A DNA stretch of 64,000 nucleotides from Plumapathes pennacea (Eukaryota; Cnidaria; Anthozoa; Antipatharia; Myriopathidae). The first letter of the stretch is position 1; each line of letters opens with the position of its first letter. Location of the stretch: assembly GCA_964036295.1 (NCBI GenBank), contig OZ038464.1, positions 12,138,001 to 12,202,000 of the forward strand, given 5' to 3'. This document shows, piece after piece, positions 33,344 through 45,333 of this stretch. The position numbers were made by a program, and so were the translations under genes. The notes below the pieces were generated by a model. The model ran no database searches. It was not told the DNA's origin and saw only the letters and a program-made list of their open reading frames with translations.

Positions 33344-33659
33344 TAGTAAATATATATATTGCAGTTTACGTTCATTTTTCTGAACCTTCTGTCAATTTCT
33401 GTGTTAAAAGGCTTTGCAATTGCTTGACTCCTGGTGAAGCGGTTACATATTTTATCAACGAGGAGGAGAGCTTGGGGGCTAATTGCTACTGTTGCTTACC
33501 TAGCGCGCCAGGTTCTTTTATAATTCCTTGTAAATCCCACTTATTTCCGTCAGTCGTCCTCGCTGCTAGGCAGTTTTCGCAAAGAGACTGGGAAGAAGAA
33601 TTCATCTTTTATCCCCGAGCCGTGCGAGGGTGCTAATCGTGAGACCAACTTGTTTTTGA
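33344..33659. other. Gene-free stretch
   Basis: A 70-codon + ORF (33424-33636) has no recognised domain. No repeats were matched elsewhere in the window. Confidence 0.3.
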
Positions 33660-33915
33660 ATGTGCGTCGGTCGGCGAGCTGCGTAGCGCAGTTGTGCAGT
33701 TTATTCTATCTCACATCGATATGTTTTGTTTTATGTGCAAATTGACGTACCCTGGGAGACCCAGGTGCCAAAATGTACAATCAAGTGTATCTTACGCGTT
33801 GGGCCAATCTTCCCATACGCTTAAACCACACTTTAGTCCAATGACCAAGTAGTGTTTCAGTTTTTTTACGACATCTGTATCTGTAACGGTTTGCAGATTT
33901 TTGTCATTATAAACA
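33660..33915. repeat. Inverted copy of 47,565-47,765
   Basis: Read in reverse it matches 47,565-47,765 (ccctgggagacccaggtgcc; cttcccatacgcttaaacca; gaccaagtagtgtt.cagttt). Together with the pairing of 37.7-39.5 kb to 47.8-49.7 kb it shows that this side of the SHMT C-terminal block was built by inverted duplication. Confidence 0.75.
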
Positions 33916-34593
33916 GGGAAATATAAACAGAGTCCATTTTTGGGGCACCTGCCATGCCATCTGAAGCTGGTGGCTTTTTGCGAATTTATAATGCTGTTGG
34001 ATTAGCATAAAAAACAATTCAAGCGTTCGTATCCTCAATACCTCGTTGTGAACGTGGAAAAAGGAAAAGAACACTGAGTAAATCCGTATCGATTTTTGGG
34101 CGAACCATTTTTTTATGCCCATTGTGGTTGAAGTAGTTACTTTATGTAAATTGAGTTTATCGTCACAAGCTGTGGGCTCCATTGCTCCATTGCTTGGATA
34201 CAAAGGAAACATACAAAATTTTTCGTTTTCATCTTTTATTTTTATGAAGTTCCCCTTACAAGACAAAGAATTTTGTATTTAAAAAGCGTTTGGTACACGT
34301 ATGCAAAAACACTTCGCTGAAGTGATTGACACTTTTTAATGGTTGTATAATTATACATCTTTTATGTACATCGAAACCTCAGCATGACTAAAAAAAATTT
34401 ACTAGGCATGAAACGTGAAAGTCACTACAGAAATGTGATTTCTTAGTATATTTTTAATTCTAAAAACTGAGCTCCAAAACGAATAAAACAGTACTAAGAA
34501 AGAGTTATCAATGGCGGATCACGCGCCCAGTTAGTTTTCTTTGCCAGATCTTGCCGCTTGATCAGTGTATACACCTGTACAGATCACATGATA
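33916..34593 (-). repeat. Receptor 4 3' flank (inverted unit)
   Basis: Reverse-oriented standard 3' flank: atatactaagaaatcacatt, catgctgaggtttcgatgta, and the distal segment also found at 12,000-12,300. AATAAA-like signals are present on the minus strand. Confidence 0.7.
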
Positions 34594-35586
34594 TTAGTTC
34601 GAAGGACTATGGCCAAATAACTTCTCAAACCGTGTTATAACGTCCTTCCGGATCTCAAGCAAACGAAAAAAATAAACAAAAGGATTAAAACTTGAGTTAA
34701 AGAATAGAAGAGTGTAGAAAAACTCACGAATACACTGTTTGAGAGCTCTACGATGAAGAAAGTGTCTAGTGATCACCAGTACACAGAAGTACGGTACATA
34801 GCAAGCGACGAAAATAGCATAGATCCACATAATGGTCGTTGCCAATCTTTTGTACATCGTTGTGTGAGCTGTTGTCCCTTCCTTTGCCGATTGGGTTTGA
34901 GCTTGTGTTCCACTTATCTTCCGTGCGCGATGATGATTTTCGTGTTGACGCAACCATCGATATAACTTGATATCGACCACAGTAATAACGATAGCGCAAG
35001 CAACAAAACCAACTAGAGTTATGTGATTAAACAATTCCTGGCTGAAGAGCCTTATCGATCCATGAGTGACACTGAGTGAGCCGATGACGAAAAGCACTCC
35101 AAAAACACGCCTTGTTGTGACCATCTCGTTATATTTGCTGTGAAAAAACACAGCGATATACCGGTCTAAAGTTATGGCTGTTATTGTCAGCAGTGAAACA
35201 CTACCTATCATTGTTGCGACGAAAATAAGCAACTTCACTAATAAACAGCTCAGGTCGAGGGCTTGCGCCTTCATGATCAAAAGTGCTACGTACATCGGCT
35301 GAGCGAGTAAACCTGCAGTAAAATCCGTCAGAAAAAGCGTGTAGAGAAGAAGCTTGGATGGTAAGTGAATGGACTTGGTGCGGCGTATTGCGAGGAAAAC
35401 CAACATGTTCCCGAAAATGGCCACTAAGGCTAATGGGACGTTTAAAGAAGCATTGACGATGTACGGTACAGCAGTGTCTAAAGTATCAAACAACGGATCT
35501 GGGTACTGCTGACAAAAGCCTTTGCTCAGCTTCGAAGTCGCCGCCGTTGGAGTTGAGTTGGTCGGAGTGGAATTATTCGGTGCCAT
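34594..35586 (-). CDS. Class A G-protein-coupled receptor, array member 4 (only inverted copy)
   Basis: 330-aa single-exon receptor on the minus strand. The start is MAPNNST at 35586; the frame continues upstream for 15 codons but from TTG, so the shorter start, shared by all copies, is preferred. GNML in TM1, LTDFTAGLLAQP in TM2, LDRY (140-143), CYVPYFC (262-268), NPFVYFFR (301-308). Same RRTKSIHL / DLSCLLVKLL subtype as receptors 1 and 6. Specific features: RRVFGVLF where others have RRVCGVLF, VTHGSIRLFSQ loop, EIRKDVITRFEKLFG at the C-terminus. The promoter block is split by a 348-bp element and the upstream ORF is truncated (see 35935-36282). Confidence 0.93.
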   Translation of the reverse strand: MAPNNSTPTNSTPTAATSKLSKGFCQQYPDPLFDTLDTAVPYIVNASLNVPLALVAIFGNMLVFLAIRRTKSIHLPSKLLLYTLFLTDFTAGLLAQPMYVALLIMKAQALDLSCLLVKLLIFVATMIGSVSLLTITAITLDRYIAVFFHSKYNEMVTTRRVFGVLFVIGSLSVTHGSIRLFSQELFNHITLVGFVACAIVITVVDIKLYRWLRQHENHHRARKISGTQAQTQSAKEGTTAHTTMYKRLATTIMWIYAIFVACYVPYFCVLVITRHFLHRRALKQCIREFFYTLLFFNSSFNPFVYFFRLLEIRKDVITRFEKLFGHSPSN

Positions 35587-35934
35587 GAATACGGTGGTTT
35601 TTGCTGTTTTAAATGGGTTCAGGTGCTTCAAAAGTGTATTACAACTGTATTGGCGACGGGACTGCGTTTTGATGTTTGGAGGTCCAAGTTCAATGCCGGC
35701 TTTACATGTGACTGATACGGAAGACTACTTAGCATATATTGTTCAAGTGAAATGTGTCCACCATCTGTGTACCCTTTACGTCCGTTATATACATATACCT
35801 AGAAAGAGAAATAGGAAACAGAGACCGTGTTTGTGTTTGCTTCCAACAAACTAACTTGTCAACGTTGTGTTTACTTTTACATTTCTCACAGGTTAATTTT
35901 TCAAATTCCTCTGTGTTCTTTATTAGTCGTGGTC

Positions 35935-36282
35935 AAGAGAGGATGATATAAGAGAAGGACACCCCCTGCCCCATGATAATTATTTTCAATCTATTTTTAG
36001 CCTTAAAAATCTATTTTTATCTAGCCCCATGACCGCGCGACCTCTACTCCTGCGTGGCGTGCAAACAATCGAAAGATTTTCACTTCTGGGCCCGGTTGTT
36101 CAAAGAGTGTATAACGCTATTCACCGGATAAATCGCTATCCAGTGGTTAATGACGTAACACGAACTGACCAATAGGGTATCGATCTTAAAAAAAACTGTA
36201 CAGTCTAAAAATAGACCGAAAAAACTTATCCCTGGAAGAGACCCATGTATGGGGGTGTCCTTCTCTTATATCATCCTCTATT
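35935..36282. mobile_element. Mutator-like miniature element in the receptor 4 promoter block
   Basis: Inverted ends AGAGGATGATATAAGAGAAG then GACACCCCC (about 29 bp, essentially perfect), flanked by a 9-bp duplication GTCGTGGTC (35926-35934 and 36283-36291). The unoccupied sequence is visible in other units (reverse complement of ccaatcagaccacgactaat). A 9-bp duplication and long inverted ends are characteristic of Mutator-type elements. Confidence 0.8.
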
Positions 36283-36292
36283 GTCGTGGTCT

Positions 36293-36352
36293 GATTGGTA
36301 ATAATGCGGGTCTACAACTATAGCCAATGACGTGTGCTTGACCAAACTTCAT
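36293..36352 (-). promoter_or_regulatory. Promoter-like block of receptor 4, truncated by insertion
   Basis: Opposed CCAAT boxes (ccaatcagac and tcattggcta on the minus strand) and the first 24 codons of the conserved small ORF (ATG at 36352). The Mutator-like insertion cuts the ORF after RPR. Confidence 0.45.
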
Positions 36353-36399
36353 GGTTTTTCCTTTTATTTTCAAAGACTCTATTGTTTGCCTTAAGGTGC

Positions 36400-36520
36400 G
36401 GACACACCGTGTAACACTGCATGCAATGTTGCACGCAGCAACCAAATTGCACTGTGTGTGCCCACCCAAGTTGTTGTACGCAATATTCAATATTGCGTGC
36501 AGTGTTGCACCGTGTGTTCC
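36400..36520. repeat. Spacer hairpin, copy 3 (inverted unit)
   Basis: ggacacaccgtgtaacactg ... cagtgttgcaccgtgtgttcc; same foldback as the other units in reverse orientation. Confidence 0.8.
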
Positions 36521-36939
36521 GGCCTTCATTGTCGTGCTTTTCCACACGTTCCACACTTCATATTCTTTCAGTTTCCGCGTTCTAAAAATAAGGTTAGTTT
36601 GGGCCCATATATAAGCCATATAGATATCTACCTTCCTGAAGGGGTTCAATCATTTTAGTCTGAAATAGGGCATGTATTTTGTTCCTTTGGATTGGTATAG
36701 GGTAACAGAATTTGCTTATTTTGGTATTTGGTCTGATATAGAGTGCACATTTCTGGGATAAAGGTCTAAAACAGCGCGAAAATCGTGGTAGCCGAAAATT
36801 TTGGAATACAGGTGTAATATAGGGTCGAAAAATCGTATGTTTTGGTCTAAAATAGGGTTTCGGGAAAAATTACTATGCTTTCGTTAAGATAGATAAACTT
36901 TCACTTTTGCTACGATCCCAACAAATGTAAGTTGACTAA

Positions 36940-37679
36940 AGGCCTGTGCAAACGAACGCAACATATTGGCACAACATCGCCCAACATTGTTGGTTGAATG
37001 TTGTGCGATGTTGGCCGAGGGTGTTCAAACGATCGGAACATGTTGGGCAATGCTGCGTGAAACTAATCCGAAAGGGGATCTGGGATCGATATTAACCCAA
37101 ATGCTTTTGCAAAACCGTATGCGTCTATAATATAGCGGCCGATCAACACAGACGATGGAAAGCGCGGAAATGCATTTTAATTACTGCCCTTCTGGAAGAG
37201 TTCAATCAAACTAAAACGCTCAAGTGTGCACGTTGAGGTTGCGGTACTCGTTTTTGAAAACAGACTCCCTTCGAGCATATGGATTTGCTCGTCAACTTCC
37301 TGCTCCGACCACTTTATCCTTATTTGCGGCTGAAACGGCCTTCAACGAGCACTTCACTTTTCCGCCATCTTCTTTGAAACGATTAAGTCCCCATGGTTAC
37401 CGAATTGACAGAGCATTCAGTGCGCAAGCGTGAGGCCAACAATGTTGCGCAAACCCGTCCAAACGAACGCAACATGTTGCGATGTGCTTCACTGACCACG
37501 AGGACAAAAGAAATGTTGGCAGATGTTGGGCGCAAAGTTTGAATGATTTCAAACTTCACACAAAATGTGCCAACATCATGCAACATCGCCCAACATGGTG
37601 TACAAACGATCGCAACATGTTGTGCCCAACAATGTTGGGCGATGTTGTGCCAACATGTTGCGTTCGTTTGCACAGGCCT
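36940..37679. mobile_element. 740-bp PIF/Harbinger-like non-autonomous element
   Basis: Terminal inverted repeats start AGGCCTGTGCAAACGAACGC and run for about 53 bp with one mismatch. It is flanked by TAA (36937-36939, 37680-37682). Other spacers have the empty site 'gttgactaagtcatatc', so a 3-bp TAA duplication is directly demonstrated. The interior is packed with caacatgttg-type motifs and a further internal copy of the terminal repeat near 37,455. No transposase ORF. Confidence 0.85.
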
Positions 37680-37682
37680 TAA

Positions 37683-38070
37683 GTCATATCACATTGCTGC
37701 TGATATTAGCAAGATCTTTCGCAGTTACTACTTCCGGTATCTTATCACATCCGTTATTTAACAATAACGAATGAATTTCAAGATTTTTTGGTATGACTGT
37801 TCTCAAAGTAAAATTACTCTGACTCTTGACTGTAGGCCTAAAATAACAGTAATGAGTTTTTGAACTACAGCATAATAGTTGGAAAATCATGCATTTATGA
37901 GTGTAGTAAGAGAAACATCAAGCCGGATGTAGAATTGTTTAAAGTGATTGTTCAAAGCTTACCGTACAGAACTGTATATTATACAAAAGAACAAGAAATT
38001 GAAGTGCTTAGAAAAAAATGGAAACAGTTCAAACCTCCAACAGTTTCAAATATAAATATAAAAGTCGTGT
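37683..38070 (-). repeat. Inverted unit, spacer block
   Basis: Reverse-oriented spacer sequence matching 49,400-49,740 and, more loosely, 60,060-60,390 (agtcatatcacattgctgct, cggtatcttatcacatccgt). Outer limit of the inverted receptor unit. Confidence 0.65.
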
Positions 38071-38075
38071 AATGG

Positions 38076-38390
38076 GGTGATTACATGAGACCGGTATGAT
38101 CCCAGACTGGTACGACTTCAGATCGGTCCCCATACGGATCTTTGTCGCTGTTTACATGAGACCGGTTCGAAAACTCACCTTAAACCGGTTTGACTCATTC
38201 CGAAAGCTGAACCGACAAGAATGAGTGAGACCGGTCTGAGTCAGATCAGTTTGACAGTTTTTCCCATGTAATCGCTCCCCGAATGAGTCAAACCGGTCTG
38301 AAATGAGTTTTCGAACCCGGTTTCATGTAAACAGAAAGCAGGGTTTGTGTGGAGACCGATCTGAAGTCATACCGGTCTCATGTAATCACC
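38076..38390. mobile_element. 315-bp inverted-repeat element
   Basis: Ends GGTGATTACATGAGACCGGT and inverse, with a second, inner mirrored pair (gtttacatgagaccggttcg / cgaacccggtttcatgtaaa) that looks like a degenerate copy of the same motif. No coding capacity. The mirror locus near 49,380 lacks it, so it arrived after the inverted duplication. Confidence 0.7.
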
Positions 38391-38982
38391 ACTTGAGTAG
38401 AACTAAGAAAACCGTATGCTTGCAAGTCATCATTCTGATAGCTCTGTGTGTGTGTGTGTTCTTGTGTGTTGTCTGCATGTTCAGCATACATACCTTTTAA
38501 ATGCTAACTCTCGACGCACAGTAGTTGAAGGGAATGAAATGCAAGTAAAAAAATCGCAGTTACTACGTCCGGTCTCTTATCACATCCGTTATTTGTGCAT
38601 CGTAATGCATCTACGTCATTTCTATTTTAATGTATGCCGGCTTGAACCTTAGAGTGAACACCTTATATGTCTCTGGTTACTAAATACTATAAATTTTATT
38701 AATGTACAATTAGTTATTTTTATATTAATTATTATTAATTTTTAAAGTACAAGCAACTACTATTAATGTTTGTCGGTCCCAACATGTTTAAGGATATTGA
38801 GAACCGGGCGGCACACTCCAACACAAAATTCTAATAAGTACTCCAGCGAGAAGTGTGCAGAAGCACGTTTGCAACGATATAGGTTTCCCATGTTATACCT
38901 TTCAGATATACAGTCAATTGAAGAAGGAAAAATAAAATATACTAATTCAGGGCGGTATAATGGTGTCTGGATAAGGGAAAAG

Positions 38983-39442
<460 letters not shown>

Positions 39443-39734
39443 TGGAAAGCTAAAGACCTATTTAACAAATAAACAACCAGTACAGAGCCCTTGGAGCATT
39501 TGTTTGTGAGAACGAGAGTGATTTTCTTGACTCTCGAGAATCGTTGTTTCCCCAGAGAATCGACCGAATTACGTTTTCCAAATTTTTTCCCAAAGGAGGT
39601 GAAATCTGGACAAACTAACTACATCACGTTTTCTTACTTAGTAATGCCTACAACTGACCAAACTGTGAGCAATTTCCTTTTTTTGATTTTGGCCGCCGAT
39701 TGCCACATTTGTTCGATTTTTACAGACATCCGCT

Positions 39735-40720
39735 CTTAAGGCTATAGGCTTAACTTTTTGTCGAAAATCGGTCCTTTTTGACCAAACATTTAAATCCTTC
39801 CAAACTTTCAGGAAACCTTCAGGCAGTATACTTGGCTTAATTTTCATCATTGTTGAACAGATATAGTTTTAAAACTACGCATATATTTATCTGTCATATC
39901 ATCATGAATTGTATATCAGCACATTCATGAAACATTCGTGAAACATTCCATGAATGTTTCATGCGATTCTAATGCGCGGGTCGTGAGAAATTAGAGCAAA
40001 TCATCGACTTTTAAAACATCACACCTTTCGAGCAAAGGAGCCAAATTTAAGTGAAGTTTAAAGCGGTTTTGCTTTCAGCACATTTGGGAAACATTCAGGA
40101 ATATTCCCCGATTGGCCGAGACTGTACATATCGTTTTTACTAAGGGGCAAAAAATGGCCGATTTTCGCCAAAAGGTTAAGGCTATAGGCTTAACTTTTTG
40201 TCGAAAAACGGCCCTTTTTGACCAAAAATTTAAATCCTTCCAAACTTTCAGGCAACCTTACTGGGACTATAACGAGACTTCCGACAGTCTTCAGACTTTC
40301 AGGCAGTACACTTGGCTTAATTTTCATCATTGTTGACGAGATATAGCTTTACAACTACGCACTTGTTTTGTCTGTAGTTTTGATATTGAAAATGGCGAAT
40401 TGTTAGGTGAAGTTTGAAGTCTTATTACTCGCGGCTCGTTTTAGATATCATCATAAATAGCATATCACCACATTTGTGAAACATTCAGGAACATTCCCTG
40501 AATGTTTCATGCGCTTCTAATGATTGGCCGAGACTGTACATCGTTTTTACTAAGGGGCAAAAATGGCTATAGGCTTAACTTTGTGTCGAATATCGGCCCT
40601 TTTTGACCAAAAATTTAAATCCTTCCAAACTTTCAGGAAATCTTACTGAGACTATAACGAGACTTAACAACAATTTTTGGCCAAAATCGGCCAAAAGCAT
40701 GGGCTATAGCTTTACCATTT
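39735..40720 (+). repeat. Degenerate ~400-bp repeat, three copies
   Basis: ggctataggcttaacttttt, gaccaaa.atttaaatcctt and ccaaactttcagg recur at about 39,741, 40,180 and 40,567. Copies carry the same tail (cttggcttaattttcatcat). Between them lie two copies of aacattcatgaatg-type inverted motifs. No gene. Confidence 0.65.
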
Positions 40721-40900
40721 GTTCAAAATTGGACATTGTAGGCAAAGGTTCAGAAACCCTTCAGAGTCGCATAAAGTTTTTAGGAAACGTTCCCGGGAAA
40801 ATATGAGCTCAATCAAATTTGAACCAACTCAATGTAACTCAAGCCAACTCGGTGGCCAATTGATGGCCAACTCAAGCCAAGCCGCGGAGTTGGCAGTAAC

Positions 40901-40999
40901 GTTTTGCACCGTAATATCGTGCGTATTACTACCGTTTTGCACCGTAATATCGTGCGTATTACTACCGTTTTGCACCGTAATATCGTGCGTATTACCACC
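40901..40999 (+). repeat. Tandem triplication of a 33-bp unit
   Basis: Three near-identical copies of gttttgcaccgtaatatcgt plus gcgtattactacc. The inverse of the unit follows at about 41,058-41,080 (ggtaatacgcgcgatattac), so a foldback arm was tandemly amplified. Copy C has one unit. Confidence 0.85.
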
Positions 41000-41844
41000 G
41001 TGTTACGACTTGCAGCAACGTGTTGCACGAAGTAGAAGTGGGTTCTACTGGTGGTAATACGCGCGATATTACGGTGAAACTTGCAACGCAACATTGTTGC
41101 ACGACAAGTTACACTGAAAATGTCGCCCGTATTACTTCACCTTTACTGGCAGTTTCAGAAAATACAAAAATAGATAAATTCGACGTTAATAAAAATAACA
41201 CAGACAAACGGATATGTTCCTAACACACCAACATCATAACACCCTTCACCTGTTTTAATAATATTGCACACAGTTCCAGCGTCTTCTGGACCATTATTAT
41301 AAAAATATCATTGTGTAATGCTGATCTTAGGAAAAGTGCAATCTATTCCGCTCTGAGTTTAGAAGCGTTCCCTTTCGTGATTTAATGCAGCCTAAATATC
41401 AAACATTTAAATACCGTCTGCCCTTTGTAATCAATACCGCTCTGAGTTTAGAAGCGTTCCCCTTAGTGATTTAGTGCAGCCTAAAAATATCAAAGACTTA
41501 AATACCGTCTGCCCTTTGTAATCAATACTGTTTCGTTTTTAATGATCATCAAATCCTGGCATGGGAAAAGATCTTGCGAAAACTTCGACTTCTTCTCTGA
41601 CTTTGGAAATTTTCTGCACGGTGTGTGGGTTGGAGTGAACGTTCTCCATGAAATCCGTCAAAGAATTTCCTGAAAAGTAAGTTAAATTAGAAGATAGATG
41701 TGATTTTTATGAACTAGACATTACTGATAAGGTGCTAGAGGCCAGGATTTATGATAGCAGAGCCTCTGTCTAGCACACCTTACAATTGATCATAAACCAT
41801 TTCCTTCACAACAAAAATAAGAACACACGAAAAGCTAACAACAT

Positions 41845-42328
41845 TTATGACCCATCAAATATTTCCTCCCGCGTGTGATTGGTAGAATCGTGACACGTGA
41901 CCGAATAACGTCCGTTCGTGAGTGGACGTTTTCAGCGAATAACCCCCGCCTGGCGAACTAACGCTGTTTATTGACAATATCCGAACACAGTTTTATACAT
42001 TAATCGCAAAAAATCATTACAAGACGACTACTGAGGAGGACATCAATTTATTGGTCGAAAAAGCAGTTCCAGAAAGCACTAAAAAGCTTCACAGTTTCCG
42101 CGCCGTTATTTGCGCTGTGAGAGGAAATATTTGAAGGATAATAAAGACAATAAACTACTTTTAGCTTCGGAAATATGCACAAATAATTGTCCTTGGACAT
42201 TATCTGTTCCTCGAAGCTCACAGTTGCCCTCGAGCTTCGCTCTTGGGCAACTGTTCGCTTCTCGGAACAGATAATATCCTCGGACAATTATCCGTGCATA
42301 TTTCCTCGCCAAGAGTAGTTTATTGTTT
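41845..42328 (+). mobile_element. Crypton/DUF3504-like element remnant, copy 2
   Basis: Matches 1339-2108 without the palindrome interruption. The frame corresponding to MTTEED... reads TTTEEDINLLVEKAVPESTK here but lacks the ATG. The right third is the foldback aatatgcac.aataattgtc / ggacaattatccgtgcatat. Copy C of the segmental duplication holds the empty site (aagctaacaacatataacaa), so boundaries are sharp, with at most a 2-bp duplication. Confidence 0.55.
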
Positions 42329-42335
42329 ATATAAC

Positions 42336-42690
42336 AACAATCCATACTTCATCACATAACCATAAAATACCACGAAACACTGGACTGCACCACAACATAT
42401 CGCACCACAACACGTAAGATTCCAAACACAAAATACAGAACAACCATACCGATCAACAAAACAAACTTCGATCCTACTGTACCATACCAAACCACACAAC
42501 ACCACACCACCCCACTATAACATAACATAACATACCATAACACAACATAACATAACATACTGTACTACGCTGTCATACCATGCTATATCACACACAACAA
42601 CAGTACCATATCCTCACACTATACCATGTCATACCATAACACAGGAGACACCATACCATATCATACCACGCCAAACCACACCACACCAAG
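42336..42690. repeat. Low-complexity (ACATA/ATACC)n DNA
   Basis: Degenerate pentanucleotide runs such as cataacataacataacatac and ataccatatcataccacgcc, lacking G on the + strand. It lies in the SHMT intron between the last two exons. Confidence 0.8.
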
Positions 42691-43797
42691 GTTAATGCAC
42701 ATCACCTTGAATTGAAAACAATGTCGGATTTTCTGACCTGTGGCTTCCTGAGCCTCTAGAGCAATCTGTACTCCTCTGTCCAGGAACGCCACAACTTTCT
42801 CAAAGTCACTTTCGTGAAAGTTACGGGATGTCAGCGCCGCCGCACCTGTAGAAGTTCAGTCATAAGAGTTCATAACGCAGTTCTCCCAGCTCTTCTAGAG
42901 GAAAATGTATGAGTGATGAAGTGAGAATCAATAGTTCAATCAACTTTTATCTGAGCAAGTTATCAAAAGTCAAGTTCTCCAAACTGTGTGACCGATACGG
43001 GTAAGAAGCTGAAAGAGAAATTTAATGCTGATCGCTTCAGAGAGTGAAAAGGCTTTACTGCTGGTCTACTTTTACAAAATCTATTAGGCAATTCAACTGA
43101 AATCGTTTAGTTGTAACATCCCATCTCGTCCAGGCACAAATGTAGTGTTTGGGCAGACAATCGCACCAGCATTGAAATAGGGAACGCATAAATGCCACAA
43201 GTGTTGCTTCAAATATTGTATCGTCTGTCTGCTCGTCTATAAAACTGTCCAACTAAAGATGATATAACTAGAACCAGTTCTTGTTGCACTCTCAAAAATC
43301 TTGTACCTAATCTCAGCCCCCCCGGTTTGAGTGCACTTTTGTCCCCAGGGCACGTGTTCTTATTGGCTGTGATTGAGCATAGTTCCAGAACCTTCTCAAC
43401 TCGCGCTCCGTCAATCCCCTGAGTAAAATAAAATACCAATTACGTCACAGTGGATAACCTAATAACCTAACCAAAGTCTTGATTGGTTCTTTAGTCAAAT
43501 TACTACAAGTTAATCTTTTTCTCTAACTGCGCCAATGTGATCTCCTTCACACAGCCTGACCGCACTGCACTGCATTTACGTTCCTGAACTTTCCTTCAGA
43601 GCTACGTGACTCACCTTGGGTCTAAGGTCAAGCAGGCACAGATGGTTATCAGTACCACCTGTTGAAGAAATTAATAAAGTTTTAGCAGAAGGACGGACGA
43701 AAATGAAACTACTGCGAAACATCAATTGCGTTGTGGGGACTTGAAAAACACTTAAACAACAGCAAGGCCCCACAAACTATCTACAGGTGTGAGTTAT

Positions 43798-44215
43798 TGA
43801 GTAAATAAGCAAGCGAGTGAGTGAGTGGTTGAGTGAGTGAGTGAGTGAGTGACAAGAGCTGTATTGGCATGTTTTTACAATCGGGTATTGCTAAAGCCTA
43901 TTTCTATGACAGTAACAAGGTAAAAGGTACAATCACATTTGTGATCACTTTAGTAATGTAACTTTTAGTCAATATATTGTCAATAGTTGGTTTGTGAGTT
44001 TAGAGTGAGTGAGTCAGTGATTGAGTGAGTGAGAGGTTAAGTGAGTGACTGAGTTAGTAAGTGGGTAAGTGAGTGGGTGAAAAAGTTAGTGAACGGATGA
44101 GCGAGTGAATGAATGTGTGTCTGAGTGAGTGAATGAATGAATAAAAGAGTAAGTGAGCGAATGGGTGGGTGATTAGTAAGGAACTAGCTGAATGAGTAAA
44201 TGGATAGGTTTGTGT
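43798..44215 (+). repeat. (GAGT)n microsatellite, two clusters
   Basis: Clean gagtgagtgagtgagtgagt at about 43,818-43,852 and a degenerate cluster at about 44,000-44,215. Within the SHMT intron between exons 43615-43658 and 44253-44352. Confidence 0.9.
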
Positions 44216-44604
44216 TAGATCAACACCAAGACATTGATTCTGTTGTTCTCACCTGAAACCAATGCGTATCCCCGATCCAAAAGCGCCCCTGCCATGGCTT
44301 TTGCGTTCTTCAGCACCTGCTGTTGGTATTCTTTGAACTCTGGCTGCAACGCCTTTTGAGGCAAGATTTGGCTCTGATCAGTACAGTCACTTATTCATTG
44401 TGTGTGTGGAGAAGGCGGGGAGGTGGTGTGGGAAGAGCAATAAAAGAAATTTTGTATGGAGAGATTCCGCTCAGACTTTCAATCCCTTGATGTACAATCC
44501 GCTGGAATACAAAAAAGTGGCTTTTTCATATACTTCTAGTAGAAACATACCCATTTCATATACCTTTGGTCAGGTAGACGTTAACAAGCTTATAACACAC
44601 ACTG

Positions 44605-44605
<1 letters not shown>

Positions 44606-44631
<26 letters not shown>
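44606..44631 (+). repeat. Poly(A) tract
   Basis: About 26 A in an SHMT intron, followed by gaagaaacc. Possibly the tail of a small retroposon, but its body was not recognised. Confidence 0.85.
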
Positions 44632-44635
<4 letters not shown>

Positions 44636-44904
44636 GAAACCGCAACAACTAATAAACCGAAACAGGAGTTTCAAAACCCCTATGAATACCAGCACAATTT
44701 TTTTCAGTTCAGCCTTTTTTGAGGACCCTATAAAATACCAAAAATGTTGCATTTTGCTGTGTCCCGAGACGTAAACAGGGATCCTTTTCGGGTGGAGCCT
44801 CCCCATACAGCCCATAAGAGGGAACCCCCGCCCACAAGACAATACTTGTCAATCCAAGTGCGATTAGCATCGAAGTGAGGATTTTGTAGAACAGAGCACA
44901 GGCA

Positions 44905-45170
44905 GCCCAAGCTTATTGAGCGTGTGGCGTCACGGTTGGGTTCCATAACGGAAAACGTCGGGAGATTCTAGCAGATCGCAAAGCTTGAATTTTACGGGAA
45001 TAATATTCTGAAATCGCTACAGAGGCAAAGAAATACACACAGAAACGAGGTATAAAAATTTGAGCTTTATTATTCCCGTAAAAGTCGAATTTTGCGATAT
45101 GCTAGAATCTCCCATACGTTTCCTTATGAAACCCAACCGTTACGTCACACGCTCAATGAGCTTGAGCTGC
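44905..45170. repeat. Foldback element in an SHMT intron
   Basis: Left arm attgagcgtgtggcgtcacg, gttgggttccataacggaaa, gggagattctagca.atcgca; right arm is its inverse, around agaaatacacacagaaacg. Arms about 95 bp with scattered mismatches. Confidence 0.75.
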
Positions 45171-45333
45171 CTGTTAACAGTTTTACACTCGGCTCAGTGC
45201 AGTGTCCCAGTCTCCCAGACACTAACCTGCTTCAGGGCCACTCCAACTCCAGCTATGGCATGGTTATGAGGACCGCCTTGCAAAGACGGAAATACTGCAA
45301 AGTCGATCTTCTTATCAAAGTCATACATAATAT

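Larger units (their letters stand above)
40725..42360. repeat. Segmental duplication partner (copy B) of 30,899-33,130
   Basis: Same orientation as copy C. It lacks the 1.2 kb insertion but contains the Crypton-like element at 41845-42328 and a triplicated 33-bp unit. It carries the spliceable last SHMT exon. Confidence 0.85.

Noticed and set aside
35587..35631. 15-codon N-terminal extension of receptor 4
   Set aside because: It begins at TTG, and the equivalent region in other copies is the leader with stops. The MAPNNST start is shared by all copies.
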